Below are positions 10,026 to 22,277 of a stretch of 64,000 bases of DNA, one piece after another; within the stretch, counting starts at the first letter, position 1; each line of letters opens with the position of its first letter. Location: positions 26,432,001 through 26,496,000 of the forward strand of contig NC_089981.1 of assembly GCF_036417845.1 (NCBI RefSeq), read 5' to 3'. Both the position numbers and the translations under genes were made by a program. The notes under the pieces are model-generated. The model was not told the DNA's origin. It did not search any database and worked only from the letters and a program-made list of their open reading frames with translations. Origin of the DNA: Apteryx mantelli (taxonomy: Eukaryota; Chordata; Aves; Apterygiformes; Apterygidae).

Positions 10026-13000
10026 TGCTTTTCAGGAAGTAAGAAAGCTGAGGTTTTGAACTGTAATTTATGGCTTTTCTTTGTGCCCTGCAGACATGAT
10101 TGTGGAGAAGTGGCTCCTGCTCCCCAGTCTTCTGCATGTCCTGATTCTATTAATTTTTCCCTGCTGCTGTTCCAAAGGGATTGTGCTGAAGACCAAATAA
10201 TCAAGTGAAACCATAACAAGAGCATTTCCAGTCTGGAAGCCATTCCCACAATTTTTCTAGACATACCACAGTGCAAAGCTCCCTTCTTTTGTCTAGTAGT
10301 TATGATGAAATGAAGTATCCACACTTGTGGACATTGACAATACTTAGTTTTGAAAGCTGAAAACAGAAAATCAGGCTTACTGTGTGTTTGTGTGCTTGTG
10401 AGAACAGTGAGTTACAGACTGGAGGGGTATGTGTTTCCTCACAATGAAAGAAGGAACAGTATTTAGCAAAAAGTGGTATTGGTGTCCTTGTTGGACCCCG
10501 ATATTGCTTTGTTCCTGAAAAATTTGTGAGGAAATTTGAATGTTACAAGAATGGGAGGAGATGGCTGTAAGTTGTGCTCCATCCAGCATTGTATTGAACT
10601 CTAACCATCGGGAAACATTTTGTCTGCTTCAGAGATGAAACACGTTCTCTTCAGTAGTAATATTGTGAGCCGGAGGTGTAATGATCTGTGGCAAGGGGTG
10701 ACTATCACAGAAAGGGAAATCATCCCAACTTTTCCTTCCTTTGATGGCATTTTAAAGAGAGACTTCAGCAAAAGATGTGCCAGAGGGAATTTGCATGTTT
10801 TGTATTGACCTACATAAACCCTAGCTAAGTATAGAAATAACACAAATTGTTTCACTCTGCTTATGTCACCCTTTGTGCTTTATCAACCATTAATCTTTAT
10901 TCTTCTGTCAATTCATACATGTCTAATATTGCATTGCAAATATTTTTCTCCCTTCCAAAAGTATTCATAAAAATCAGAGTGGGGGAGAATAAATCTGAAA
11001 GAGTGTTGTCTGTACTTGGCTTGCTAGTGCCAAGCTGTGTGGCTAGAAAATGGAAATGCAGACTTCTACCTACTGCAAAAGAATGGAAATAAATCATAAT
11101 GCAAGATCATACAATTTCTTTTGTATATCCTGGAGTTGGAAAACTGACAGACCAATACAACATTTTTTTTCAATGTCTTGAGCTTTATTTCAAAAGACAG
11201 AAAATCTATATAAACACTTGTTTTAATATCTAACTGATAACTTTCTGTCCAAATCAGATGTATTTGCTAGAATTAGGGGGTTGACCTGAATGGTCCATGT
11301 CTCCGGGAGAGTGGAGGGGCAGGCAGGCATGGGGTGGTGAAGTTGAAAACAAAGGGTACAAAGAACCTTGTACAGAAAGAAAATTAAGATTGCTATGTAC
11401 TCATGCAGCTGACACTCATTTTTTAAGAATATTTTTGCAGAAGCAGGAATTAAATAGTGATGTGAAAATAAAGTAACTGTAACTGTAAACTTTAAAGACC
11501 AACATTGAATCTAATGTGCATGTAAATGTCCATCACACTATAATTACTCAGGTGCTATTTCTGCTTATAGGGATTTTAACATGAAATGTTTTACAGTACT
11601 TAGGCTTCACACTAATTCTGTGAAATAGGTACATGTTAAATCAAGAGTTTCACGGACTGTGAAACAAAAGTTATTCGATGTTGTGGAGCAAGTTCCACCC
11701 TATGAATAAAACTCAGAAGCTGTGATTCCAAATTTGTTGATACAACTTAGAAGTGGAAAAACAGCACTGTGAACCAATACATAAGAGCTTCCTAGAATTG
11801 GTTACCTACATGCTGTCCACATTTCTAGTGCTGGCTTTAGATTGAAGATGGCTCATACTGCCTTTCTTTCTTTATGGGATTTGTTGCAATTGGTGGAAGT
11901 GTTAATAGTTATGAAAGACAGTGGAGATGAAAATAGCAGTGAGGCAGAATGACCTTTAAAATGGATCAGGACAGCAACAAGTCGTCTTTTGGACCTTATC
12001 TCCTTTATTTGTATTATCATTTCTTCTGGCCTGACTCCCACAACGCTGCTCTGCCACAGTCTATGCCTTCTCCCCTCTCCCCCACCAAGCTGTTACGTAC
12101 AGCGTAAAAACTTTCATCAGTATATCTGAAAGCCTTTGCAGTTGCTCTGTGTTTTGCAAAACTCACAGTTATGTAACGTCCATTTTGCAGGCTCGTAAGC
12201 TGAAGCCAAGATAAACCAGTTTGCCCAAATAAACTGCACCCATTATAACTGTTATCAAACTCGCAGAAATGCAAGCCTCAGGCTGTAATCTCTAACTTAA
12301 TTTCAGAAATGGAGTAGGTTTGGCTGCTTCATTACCAGAGGACTAGAAGGACAACCTATCAACAAATGCTTTTTATTCATTTAACATGTGAGCCTCTCCC
12401 CAAAACTGTGTGTGAACCTCTGGAGCCCCTGCCAGCCCTTCCTAAGTGACATCCTTCCCCAGCCCACCCAAACTGCGCAGGCTCCCTGTTGGGTAGAATC
12501 ACTAGACCTGCAGGGATGGAAACAAATTTGATCCTTGAATGCAGCCATGAGGCTGTATCATCTGGTCCTGAGGCAAAACTCCCTTTAGATGAATGACTGC
12601 AGACATAGGGTCCCTCACTGGACTCAAGTTTTAGGTAAGAATTGATGTGTTCCATGCATCAAAATATTCTGACTTTTGTAACATTATGGCTTAGTGTAGA
12701 CTGCAATTATGTAATATAATCGTTTGAGGGCTTGCGAAGCCATTAAAGATACCAGTATCATGTTTCTGCAAATCCTCATTTGCAGCAACAGTCCAAAGCA
12801 TTCATCCCCGGTACTTAATGATCACAGAGGGACGTACGTTTTAAGCATGGGCTTTAAAAATGCTTTCAATAAAAGCTCTACCTCTGTTGGCACATCTGTC
12901 TGCCTCTTGCCATTAGGCTAGCAGCATGTTTGTCTTTCAAGTCCTTTTGTTTGCAAAAGTGTTAGTCATTCTCCGTTAGTACTCTCTAGTCTGCATGTAT

Positions 13001-16000
13001 TGCCATCCATTCTATGTACACTTAGTTTGGAGCATAATACAGCATTTGTTCTTTGTTGCTAAATTAATGGTTTCTAATGAGTCAGTCTTTAGTGTTAGAG
13101 AAGCCTGTGTTGACCCTAGAAAATGAGGTGGGCTAGGTCCCCACAATGCGAGGTGGTGAAATAGCTGTGTGCCCCATAGAGAAAGGGAAAAAGGAAAGGA
13201 AATAAGCAGTGAAACAATGCTAATATTGGTGGTTATGCTCCAGAGGCTTATTGAATTTTCAGAAGTGTTCTTTTTTTTTTTTTTTTTTGAAAGGAAATTC
13301 AAAAACTAAGAGGATTTCCTGAGTCAAATTTAGGGTTAAAAGGGAGTCTCTGTATTTGGAAACAAGGCCTTGTGGCCTGATTTTTCAGAGACTGAATATA
13401 TTCTAGAGTTTGCTGCAAATCCCCTGCAGTGAGAGGTCACAGGGAGCCTTATCAGATTAAGTTATGATGCATACTGTCACAGAAACAGATAGTTTCAGCT
13501 TTTTGTTCTGTGTACCCTCATCTCTTTGTCTGAATGCAACACAGTAACTTCTGAGACTGCATCTAACCAATTCCAAACTTCCAGGGAATGTTTTAAATAT
13601 CAGTGAGATCAACCCTGTTAATTTTGGTGCAAATAGGAAATGAGTAAAGCTTAATTTCCACTCAAATCAAATAAAGAAGGTTTTTTTTTTTTTTAATGTT
13701 TTCAGTGTAAGCGCTTTACATTTGTTAGGCTATCTGTCTTTTTCCTTAGAAAAACGTGTGGTGAAATTGTGATACGAGAGAAGATAAGCACTTAGAAGTG
13801 GTATAATTGAGAATAGGATTTTAGCCTGACTATTCCAAACTGAAGGATTTGTGCTAGCAAGTTTCAGGAAAAAGGGGTGTGTGTGGGGGAATTCTGTTTC
13901 AAATCTATATCTTCGTCCCTTAATGAAAGCTGTAAGAATTCACTGTATACATACTCAAAGACATCTGGGGAATTCTCTAAAAAGCCTGGGAAGCTGACAG
14001 CTGATGTTTCTTGTATTTTCAGGGTTGAAAAAGGTCTACTTCTGTCTGTTTTTAAAACAATCAATTGTAGTCTCTCTTGACCAAAGACATAGATCGGTGA
14101 TGATCAGTATTAGATACTCTCTGCTGCTTTGGGGGAGTAGGCAGGAACTAAATTTATAGTACTTCAATGAATGGTAGAGCCATTTTATAAGACTAGCATA
14201 CTAATTTTTACTTGATTTTAAATCTCATAAAGGCTTTTATTTTTTTCTTCAAAGAAAAATTGTGACTTACTGTTTTTTCTGGCTTAAACCTTATGACTTT
14301 TTCAAGGTTTTTAGTGTCCTATAGGAGATAGGCATTTTACTATACAACCTGATGACCAGGCTACAGTTGGATTTGTTTTCAATAACGTGATACCAGGAAG
14401 AAGAAAACGAGCTCACTAATAGAATATGAACAAACAGCTGGATGACCTAGCTTTACATTAGTTTGGTATTTTGACACATAGTCTTTTACAGGTCAAGGAT
14501 TCAGCTGGGTACCTTTGGGGATGCGGAGGGGGCTGCTAAAATGTTGCAGTTGGATTCATCCATTGATTTTAATGCAATAAAGCCAAGATGATTTTGTTCT
14601 TTTCAGGTTATGTTTTCAATGAAGCCAGAGCAAAACGTCTGCTGATTTAAACGGAACATCAAGATCATGCTTAATGCTGTGTGAAGAACTGTGGTGTGAT
14701 TCCTGACTTGGGTGAGAAATTTCTGCCCTTCCAAAGGGCTATGCAGTACTGTAAGGAAAGTTATATTTGTGGGTGACATATATGTAATGTAATCATTTTT
14801 TTTCCTGGAAGATTTGGGATTTAGTTAAAATGAGATAGCTAAAGATTTTTCTGTTAAAATGTTTTGAAGAGTCACCAGTCTACACTTTCACCACACAGGA
14901 GTGTAAACTTAAACACTTGCTGCACTGCAAAATTCAGCACTTAACTATGAAAAATTAGGTATTGGAATACAGGTGGAATTAGCCTGTGACACTGTTGAAG
15001 TGCTATTCCTGTATCCATATTTTCCATATCCTTCAGCTATTCTCTTGAGTGTATTTCTCAAGCAAATGCCTACTACCATTTAAAACTTATTATTACATTT
15101 ATATTTAGGAAATAAGTCATAAGTCATTTTTCTTAATACTCTTACTGGGTTTGCAAATGCTTTAATACTGCCCAGGTGCTGCCCATAATTAGGGTAAGTG
15201 CTATATTTCTCCATGTCCTGATGTGTCACTGCTTCACTGTAGAAGAATGACTGACTGTGGGTCCTGAGAACCTTTGCTGACAGGTAGGAGATTTCTCCGA
15301 CACCTTTGGAAGATGAGAAGCAATGTTCCCAATGCATTCTGCAAGCCTGTACTTGGGCGCATAGTTCTGGTCCTGACACAGAATTCCTGTTGTATTCAGC
15401 AGGATTATTCTGATGGATAAGGCGTATCCATGAAGACAGCGCTCATGACAAGACCCGAACTGTGCGGTATGCAGATTAGCAGACCTACTTCTTGAAGCTT
15501 CTCAGTGTGCAGGTGCATACACGAGCACACATTACTTATTTCCTCCCACGCATGCACAAGCTCTATCCCAAGTTGTTAGGTGAGCTGCAACATGTAGTAA
15601 TACTGTTTGCTGCTTTCTGCTGTGGGCTGACTACTGCAGTCAAGTGCAGGAAAGTTCTCCACTGAACAGAGGTCGTTTTGATTACAACAATACTCAGTTT
15701 TGTCCCTCAAACGCATGGCCGTGTTTCTGCTTATGAAGGTAAACAGCAAAGACAAGCTATAAATGCTTCTGAATAACGTGTCAGTATTCTAGTCTTATAT
15801 AACTGGCATTAAGTATAAGATGCTTTTTTTTTTTTTTTTTTAAGCCAAATAAAGCATCTTGGCAAGGATTTCAGGTATTTTAAATTAATTCTGCTATTTC
15901 TGGAACATCCATTAGATAAAATCCGTTGAGTTTGAATCATTGGCCCCCTAACCTGAAAAACAGTTTTACAAATGTCCTCCAGTAAGCATATTGTGCACTT

Positions 16001-16963
16001 AACTTATCCTGTGAAGACTACAAAAATTGTGTACTAAAATACAAGGGTTGAGGGCCAAACCCAGGACAGCATCAGAGTTGGACTGGGACATGAAAAGTAC
16101 CACAGTGAAATCGTAGTGTATATTGCTGAGAAGAAATTATTGCATGCAATTACAAACAAATGTTTGACACAATGTTGATTTTTTTTTTTTCCTGTGGCAG
16201 AATATTTTCTGTGACTTGCAATGCTTAAAGAAGAACTCTGAAAGGAAATTGTGTTAGCAGTTAACATAGTTTTACTACAAGAAACATTATGTGATTAGCT
16301 CATACCAGAATGGAAATGCCAGATTTTGCTGGTGAGAACTCAACTCTTGCATGGTGCTGCAGGAATTTGGGCAGCTGGTAGAAGGCCCTATATTCTTTTT
16401 CTCAGCAGCCTGCCTCAGTGGAATGGTATGGATGTTCTGCAAGGAGATCACTGTGGAAGTCTCTTGCTCCTTCTGCTGCTGCTGTTTTTTATTTTTAATT
16501 ATTTTTGTTTATTCTTCAAAACAGGATAATCCAGGCAAGTGCTCTAGTAACTGTGAAGTTTTATCATCCTCCATCTTTGTGTGCCTGATTAAGTATGAGT
16601 CTCTGTGATTGGGATTTTAAATACCTAACTTGCCAGAAGCTTTCCCAATTATCTCAATTACCTTTACCCAAGGAATGATTACTATTTCCAGGTGTGCATC
16701 CTGTTGTCCACAGTTCCTCAGGTTTTTCTGGCATCATTCTTACATTAATAGTCCTAACCAAGGCATACTATAGACTACCAACTATCCCGTGGTACCTCCT
16801 TAGTATATTGTAGCACTGACAAAGTTTCTACATGCATTTTCTAACTCTTCCACTTTTACTCCATTTTAGGAATATTCAGAAGCTTCATTTTTAATTAAAA
16901 CCTTCAAATGGTAGAAACTTTGCATCTGTATAGTGGAACACTTTCATTGCTATCCAGAGAAAC

Positions 16964-17014
16964 TTTCATATAACTTCTCTGTTTATATAAACTATAAAAA
17001 GAAGTTATATGAAA
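16964..17014. repeat. Inverted repeat: 15-bp perfect stem plus 6-bp inner stem
   Basis: TTTCATATAACTTCT (16964-16978) is the exact reverse complement of 17000-17014. Inside it, TTTATA (16982-16987) pairs with TATAAA (16993-16998), leaving a 5-nt loop. Confidence 0.8.
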
Positions 17015-17073
17015 AAGCTAGACAAAATGAAAAATGTTATGTCCAGATAAAATTACCACAAAATATTTACAGT

Positions 17074-17133
17074 AAAACAAGTAGTAAAATCTGTTACATT
17101 GTTTTGAATCTTCAGTTCCCTGGTGTAATAGCT
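17074..17133 (+). repeat. ~60-bp dispersed repeat, copy A
   Basis: It aligns with 18627-18685, and the core CATTGTTTTGAATCTTCA plus TTCCCTGGT is almost identical. It sits 60 bp right of a long perfect inverted repeat. The family is unknown. Confidence 0.6.
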
Positions 17134-18289
17134 GTTCTGGACATGACTTATTTGAAAAAATTTGGGGTAAATATGAAGGATCATTTTGAATTTCCAATGT
17201 ATATCCTCTCACACTTTTTTTTAAGAGAATGTTGCCTAAATTTTGTGGGGGACGCATCTAACTATCTGTTCCCGGATCTGTAAAAGTATTGTAGCTTCTA
17301 ATAAATGCCTAATTTCTCATTTACTGAAGCAGGACCCTGGGTCCTAAGAAATTAACCTAAGCTGAATATTCTAGTTGCACTTGAAACTCTTGGCAGTCCC
17401 TTTTGATTGTAGGGCAGGGCTTTCTTCCTTTGTTTGAGCCTTAAATGTGTATTTCTTATATGTGTGTGTGTATATAGTCAGCTGAAATTAACCTTATTGT
17501 ATAGATTTTGAGAGCTGCTTATAGACTTTATACATAGTGAAAACACAAGCTATTGCATAGCAAAGAAACAATAAAAACAATCATGGCCTATTTTCCTCCT
17601 TCATTCAGGCAGAGATTAATACTTACACTGATATCCCCATTCTCCCTGATAGAAATCCACAATGAAATATTAATAGCAACATACTGTTGAATAGACACTT
17701 GTAGATGTAAACAGTAGCTACTTAAGCCTAAGCAAACACTCAGAGCAAGCAAAGTGAGTATTAATACTCAAGTCCAAAATTACCAAGAAGAAGCATTCAA
17801 TGAGATTGATGTAGGAAATTATAATGAATGTCCAGAAGGTGTATTTTTGAGGAAGTAATCCCCTCTTTTGCTTTCTTTAGGAGTAAAAAAAGAACCTGTC
17901 TCCCTCTGCTGGTTTTAGGGGGAAAAAAAAGTTTATAGAGACTAAAAAATCCTAGCTAAAATATTGATATAAATTATCAAATGTTCCAGAATTAAGGCTT
18001 AAAACTTGTTCACTTTACATTCATAGTCACTTTGAGAACGTCAGAACTACATTAGAACTATTAGTTCAAACATAAATGAATCTTCTAGTTTTTCTGAAGG
18101 GCAGCCTAATACTGGGATCTTAAGTGTATGTGAATAATTTTCTTTCATGAGTAAGCTGAGTTAAAGTAGTATATTTTATTTCATATTAAGCTGCTTCAAG
18201 CAAACTAAACTGGTCTGTACTTATTTATAGCCTATAAGGCTTTTGAAGGCCATACATACAAGATCATGGTAACTGCAGAGGGTTTCCTT

Positions 18290-18500
18290 GAATTGCACTG
18301 GGGCTGTGATGTTGAGGCTGGCTGGTTGGGGGTCAATGCTGTCACCCAGTCAGATCCCAGAGCTGCCTGCCCCACCGAGCTGTGCGCCCCTGCAGTGCCC
18401 CCGGCCCCTGCTGTGAGATCCCAGCTCTCCCCCCGACCGCTCCGCAAGGCAGCAAGAAGTCCTTCCGTGCCAAGGAGAGTGTATCTGCAGGATGGGGGTG
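18290..18500. other. GC-rich patch in AT-rich DNA, origin unknown
   Basis: About 200 bp with C-runs and several CpGs stands out sharply from its flanks. Both strands are open for about 120-140 codons across it, but neither translation resembles a family I recognise. It could be an old insertion or a regulatory element. Confidence 0.4.
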
Positions 18501-18622
18501 AATTTTGTTTTACGGTCCCCACCCTGAAGAACAAACATTTGGGAATTTCTTTTTTTAAGATGTATGCACTGCACAAAGTAGGAACCAAACTGCAACAGAG
18601 ATTTATTTATTTATTTTGGAGT

Positions 18623-18685
18623 TTTACTAAACCAAGTTTAGTAAACCAACATTGTTTTGAATCTTCACTTCCCTGGTCTAGCCAG
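18623..18685 (+). repeat. ~60-bp dispersed repeat, copy B, with a 10-bp palindrome
   Basis: This is the partner of 17074-17133. Its left end is a perfect inverted repeat, TTTACTAAAC (18623-18632) and GTTTAGTAAA (18636-18645), with a 3-nt loop. Confidence 0.6.
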
Positions 18686-21600
18686 CTCTAAGCAAGTCAG
18701 CAGAATGTCAAGGATCTGACCACTACTTGTTTCTGTACTGTGTATGCGTACTGGTATCTGTAGTGAGGTTTTTGTCCTTGGTACAATATGCTCTGTCCTC
18801 CTAGTTTCAGAGGAAACACATTTGTCCTTTATTAATCCATGTGCTCTGCTAACAATTTCTCATTCACGAAAAGTACCCTTTAACAATAGACATTGAGTTT
18901 ATTCCTTCCAATTAATTAAAGGCAAGTAGCAATTCCAATAGTACAATTAAGGCATTGATCTGTTAAATTGGAAGGCTTACATAAATGTATCTTAGGTTGA
19001 GAAGAAAATTAATGATTTTTACTTTCCTTGTGTTACAGCCGCCAAAACACATTTGTTATATTCTGTTACATATAGCTGTGTTTTTTAGCTTGGTATACAT
19101 CAAGCTTTGTATCCTAAGTGTTGTTCTAAAAGGCATCTGTCAGCTGGCAGATGCATCAGACTTACAGTTAATACCAGTATTTGTATAGTTAGTTACACAA
19201 GTTTATTTGACTTTTGCATATGTTATTTTGGAATTCTTTTGTGAAATCTGCTCTGAGTATCAGGGATAGTAAGCACAGCACTTGCTTTACCAAATATAAG
19301 AAAAATTCTCTCTTATCTGTAATATACAATTTAAATTTTAATAAAAATGTCACTTAATACAATTATATGGATTTTTTTCCTGCTTGCTTATGTGCAACAG
19401 ATGCTACACATTGTTCTTACAAAATATATCTTTACCAAAAACTGGAAAACTCTCAGAGCAACTATATTTGGTCAATGTATCACAGATAGCATACATAGTA
19501 ACAAGGTAGTGAGACTGCTGAGACACACAAGTTGTGTATTGTATTTACATGGGCATATTACTTCCTGTATACAAAATACTTTAAAACTGACATCATGTTT
19601 TCATGTGGGAATGTGTAACTTGTAATTATCCATTCATAAGCAAGTCTGCAGGCTATGTCATTGTTCCCTTCATCAGCTCAGCTAACTATGGGATAGTACC
19701 ATTTTTACTGGCAAGTTGGGCTTCTAATGCCAAGTAGCTCTCTCTCCAGAAGCAGAACTATTTTGGTTACCCATCAGTAAAATCCAGGCTATGGAGAATG
19801 CTACTTGGAGTCTGATACACAAATGCTTGTTCTAAAAGCTGGATGGCACTGCTTCTAGAGAGTGCACAAAAACTGGTATACTTTTAATGTGAATATAGCT
19901 GAGAAGCTATGAAAGCAGAGGCAAAAATACTGGTTTTAGAGTCATTCCTCAGAGTAAGGGGTGAAAGCAAAGGAAGAAATAACATTCATTTTGTATTTAG
20001 TGTGATATAAGGAAATCAGTACCTATGTAACATGAAGCACCTTAAAAATATGTAGCAAAAATTAGAATTGGTAATACATCAGTAAAAATGATGGGCTGAA
20101 ATTATTAAAATATATGCTTAATATCAGGAAAATTACCTGGCCATAAGGAAATAATTTTGAAGGAAAGTCACGGAAGCTTCTTACAGTAAGACTTATCATA
20201 AGACTGGTAGACAGACTTGATAATAGTCTAATGAAAATAGTTCTGTGCAAAGTAGAATGAATCAAATGATCTTATGTCAACTTTTATGATTCACATTTGA
20301 CCCAGTCATAGACTGTCATATATTAGCTAATATTATTATGAGGAATGTTAGTCAATCAAATGGTCATGCATCTTGTTGAAATTGTTGGATGGGGTAGCAG
20401 ACTTTTATTTAGGCGGAGCAGATTAATGCTCCTTTGTTTAGTGATGTATGAAACCAAGAAAAAAGGCTGTCCAAGGGCTAAACCCTGTGGTCAGTGACGA
20501 GGAAATGTAATCCAGAGCAATTTAATATGACCCTGGTGTGAGAGGAAAAGCAGCACAGAGCGCAACAGGCTGCTTTCTAGGAAGAAACCTAGACCTTGCT
20601 GGCAAAGGGGCTGTTCTCTATTGATACTCCATTCTGTGTTCAAGAATCAGAATTTTATGCTTATTGATTGTAAATAATGGAATGGCATTAGCAAGCATTA
20701 ATTCCTTCTCTTAAAAACTGGCAACCTGAAAATGTCTTAACAGCTTAGATCAGTAAGTTAGTAAGAGCTTTGGTAGTGCTTTTTGTCTGTGTAGTTGAAG
20801 AATCATGCCTATGATCCTTCTACAGGAATGCATTTTGTATCAGCCCTCTGAGCCCTGATTGCACTTATTGAAGTCACCTGCAAGGCTGTCATTGACCTTA
20901 ATAATGCTAGATCAGGATTTATCCTATAGAAAATGGTTAGATGCTAAAATGGTGGGTGTTTATATAAGGAATCGCATAGAAAATGCCACTGACAGCAATA
21001 TTTATAACTTATTAAACTATTCATATTGTAGTGTCCAAACTGACACTTTCATGTGTTTTTTGTGTATTTTATATTTTTCAGATCTTCAGTGTATTAAAAT
21101 GACTGAATAAAATACCCATAGTCATAAACTGAATCATTCAGTTATTGTAAGTAGCACTCTCTGAAGTGGAAGGAATATAAGGTTATTCTCTCTGGAATTC
21201 TTTTGCTTCTAGATTAAAAATCGTAGGTACTTTTAAATGCCTATTAGAGCTTTTAATTTGATCTTATGAAAGGCTCATTGTCTAAGCTTTGCATAAAATC
21301 CCACATGTAATACTTCTGAATATATTCAAAGCCTCGTCTTCTTTTGAAGCTATTGTGAAGGTCAAACCAAAATCCTGTCTTTTTGAAACGTGTTGATAGT
21401 TTCAGGAGGTTTGGAGTTGCAAATACCGGTCTGCGGGGGATGGCGAAGTCGCTTCCGAAGTTATATTCAGCAGAATTCTGTTTCACAGAACACGATGTTC
21501 CTAACCACTGGAGTCGTCAACCGGCACAGGACGAACCTCCTTCTTTCTACAACTGCGGCCCGCGCGCTGCCCGGCCCCGTCTCGCAGACGTCAGGCCAGC

Positions 21601-22125
21601 CCAGCCCTCTCCCTCCGCTGGCTGCGCTCCTCCCCGCGGGCGGGGGCAGCGCGCGGCAGGCAGCCCCCGGGGGGCCCGCTGGGGCGCAGCCCCCGCGAAG
21701 GGCGCTTCTCGCCGCTGTGCACGCTTCCAGGAGCCGGAGCATTCCTCCTGCGAGAAGGGCAGCAAATGACGGCGAGGCGCCCGCTCCCTCCGATGGCCGC
21801 CCCCGCCCTGGGAGCGCCCCGCGACTCTCCCAGCGACGGGTACGGGCGGCCGTTAACGGTCGCGCTGCTGGCGCAGCGCCGCAGCGGCCATCTCCCCGCC
21901 ACCGGGCCCATAGCGCCCGGCCCGGCCCCGCCGCCGGCCCCGCAGTGGAGCGAGGGGCGCGGCCGTCGCCCCGGGGAGGCGGCGCCGCCGGCGTGGCCGC
22001 CCCGGGCAGGGTTCAAGTGATGCGGGCGCTGCCGCCCGCCCACACGGCCGCCGCCAGCCCGCGCCCCGCCCCGCCCCCTCGAGGACCCCGCCCCCTTCCC
22101 CCCGCGCGAGCGCGGCGGGTCGCGG

Positions 22126-22135
22126 CCGGAAGTGA
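22126..22135 (+). promoter_or_regulatory. ETS/GABP-type site
   Basis: Perfect CCGGAAGTGA in the core of CpG island 2, about 140 nt upstream of the splice donor. Such sites commonly sit at the start sites of housekeeping genes. Confidence 0.6.
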
Positions 22136-22277
22136 GCGCACGGCGGCGGCGGCGGTTGAGCAGCGGTTGAGCGACGGGAGGGGGCTGCGCGGAGCCCGGC
22201 GCGCGCGGTGGCGGCGGCGGCGGCGGCAGCAGGGGAGCGGAATGGCCGTTGCCGCGGGGCGGCGGCGGCGTTGCAAG
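22136..22277 (+). other. PIK3C2A: Probable PIK3C2A first exon (proximal promoter), non-coding with a uORF; 5' end approximate
   Basis: A GC-rich segment just downstream of an ETS site ends in the good splice donor TTGCAAG|GTAGGC after 22277. It contains one ATG (22242) in strong context. The next clear acceptor on this strand that leads into coding sequence is exon 2 at 37004. Mammalian PIK3C2A also has a non-coding first exon ahead of a large first coding exon. The transcription start is estimated, not seen. Confidence 0.65.
22242..22277 (+). CDS. Upstream ORF, 5' part; completed at 37004-37012 after splicing (14 codons in all)
   Basis: The ATG has G at -3 and G at +4. It gives twelve codons, MAVAAGRRRRCK, up to the donor. 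If joined to exon 2 it reads Thr-Cys-stop, with the TGA at 37010-37012. The stop is 56 nt before the first main-frame ATG and 77 nt before the likelier one, so reinitiation is possible. It would be absent from transcripts starting at the distal first exon. Translation is inferred. Confidence 0.5.

Larger units (their letters stand above)
2300..21380. other. Non-coding stretch between the two CpG islands
   Basis: Apart from the old CR1 remnant, hairpins, dispersed repeat and simple repeats listed separately, I see nothing. Open frames here are short and unlike any family I know. It would be the outer part of PIK3C2A intron 1 if the distal first exon is real. Confidence 0.6.

Noticed and set aside
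9836..10324. 162-codon - strand frame rich in His, Ser and Leu
   Set aside because: It arises from the GTGAG-type simple repeat; the composition follows the repeat, not a protein.
16933..17283. 116-codon open frame on the + strand
   Set aside because: It covers a hairpin and a dispersed repeat, has no recognised domain and is within chance length.
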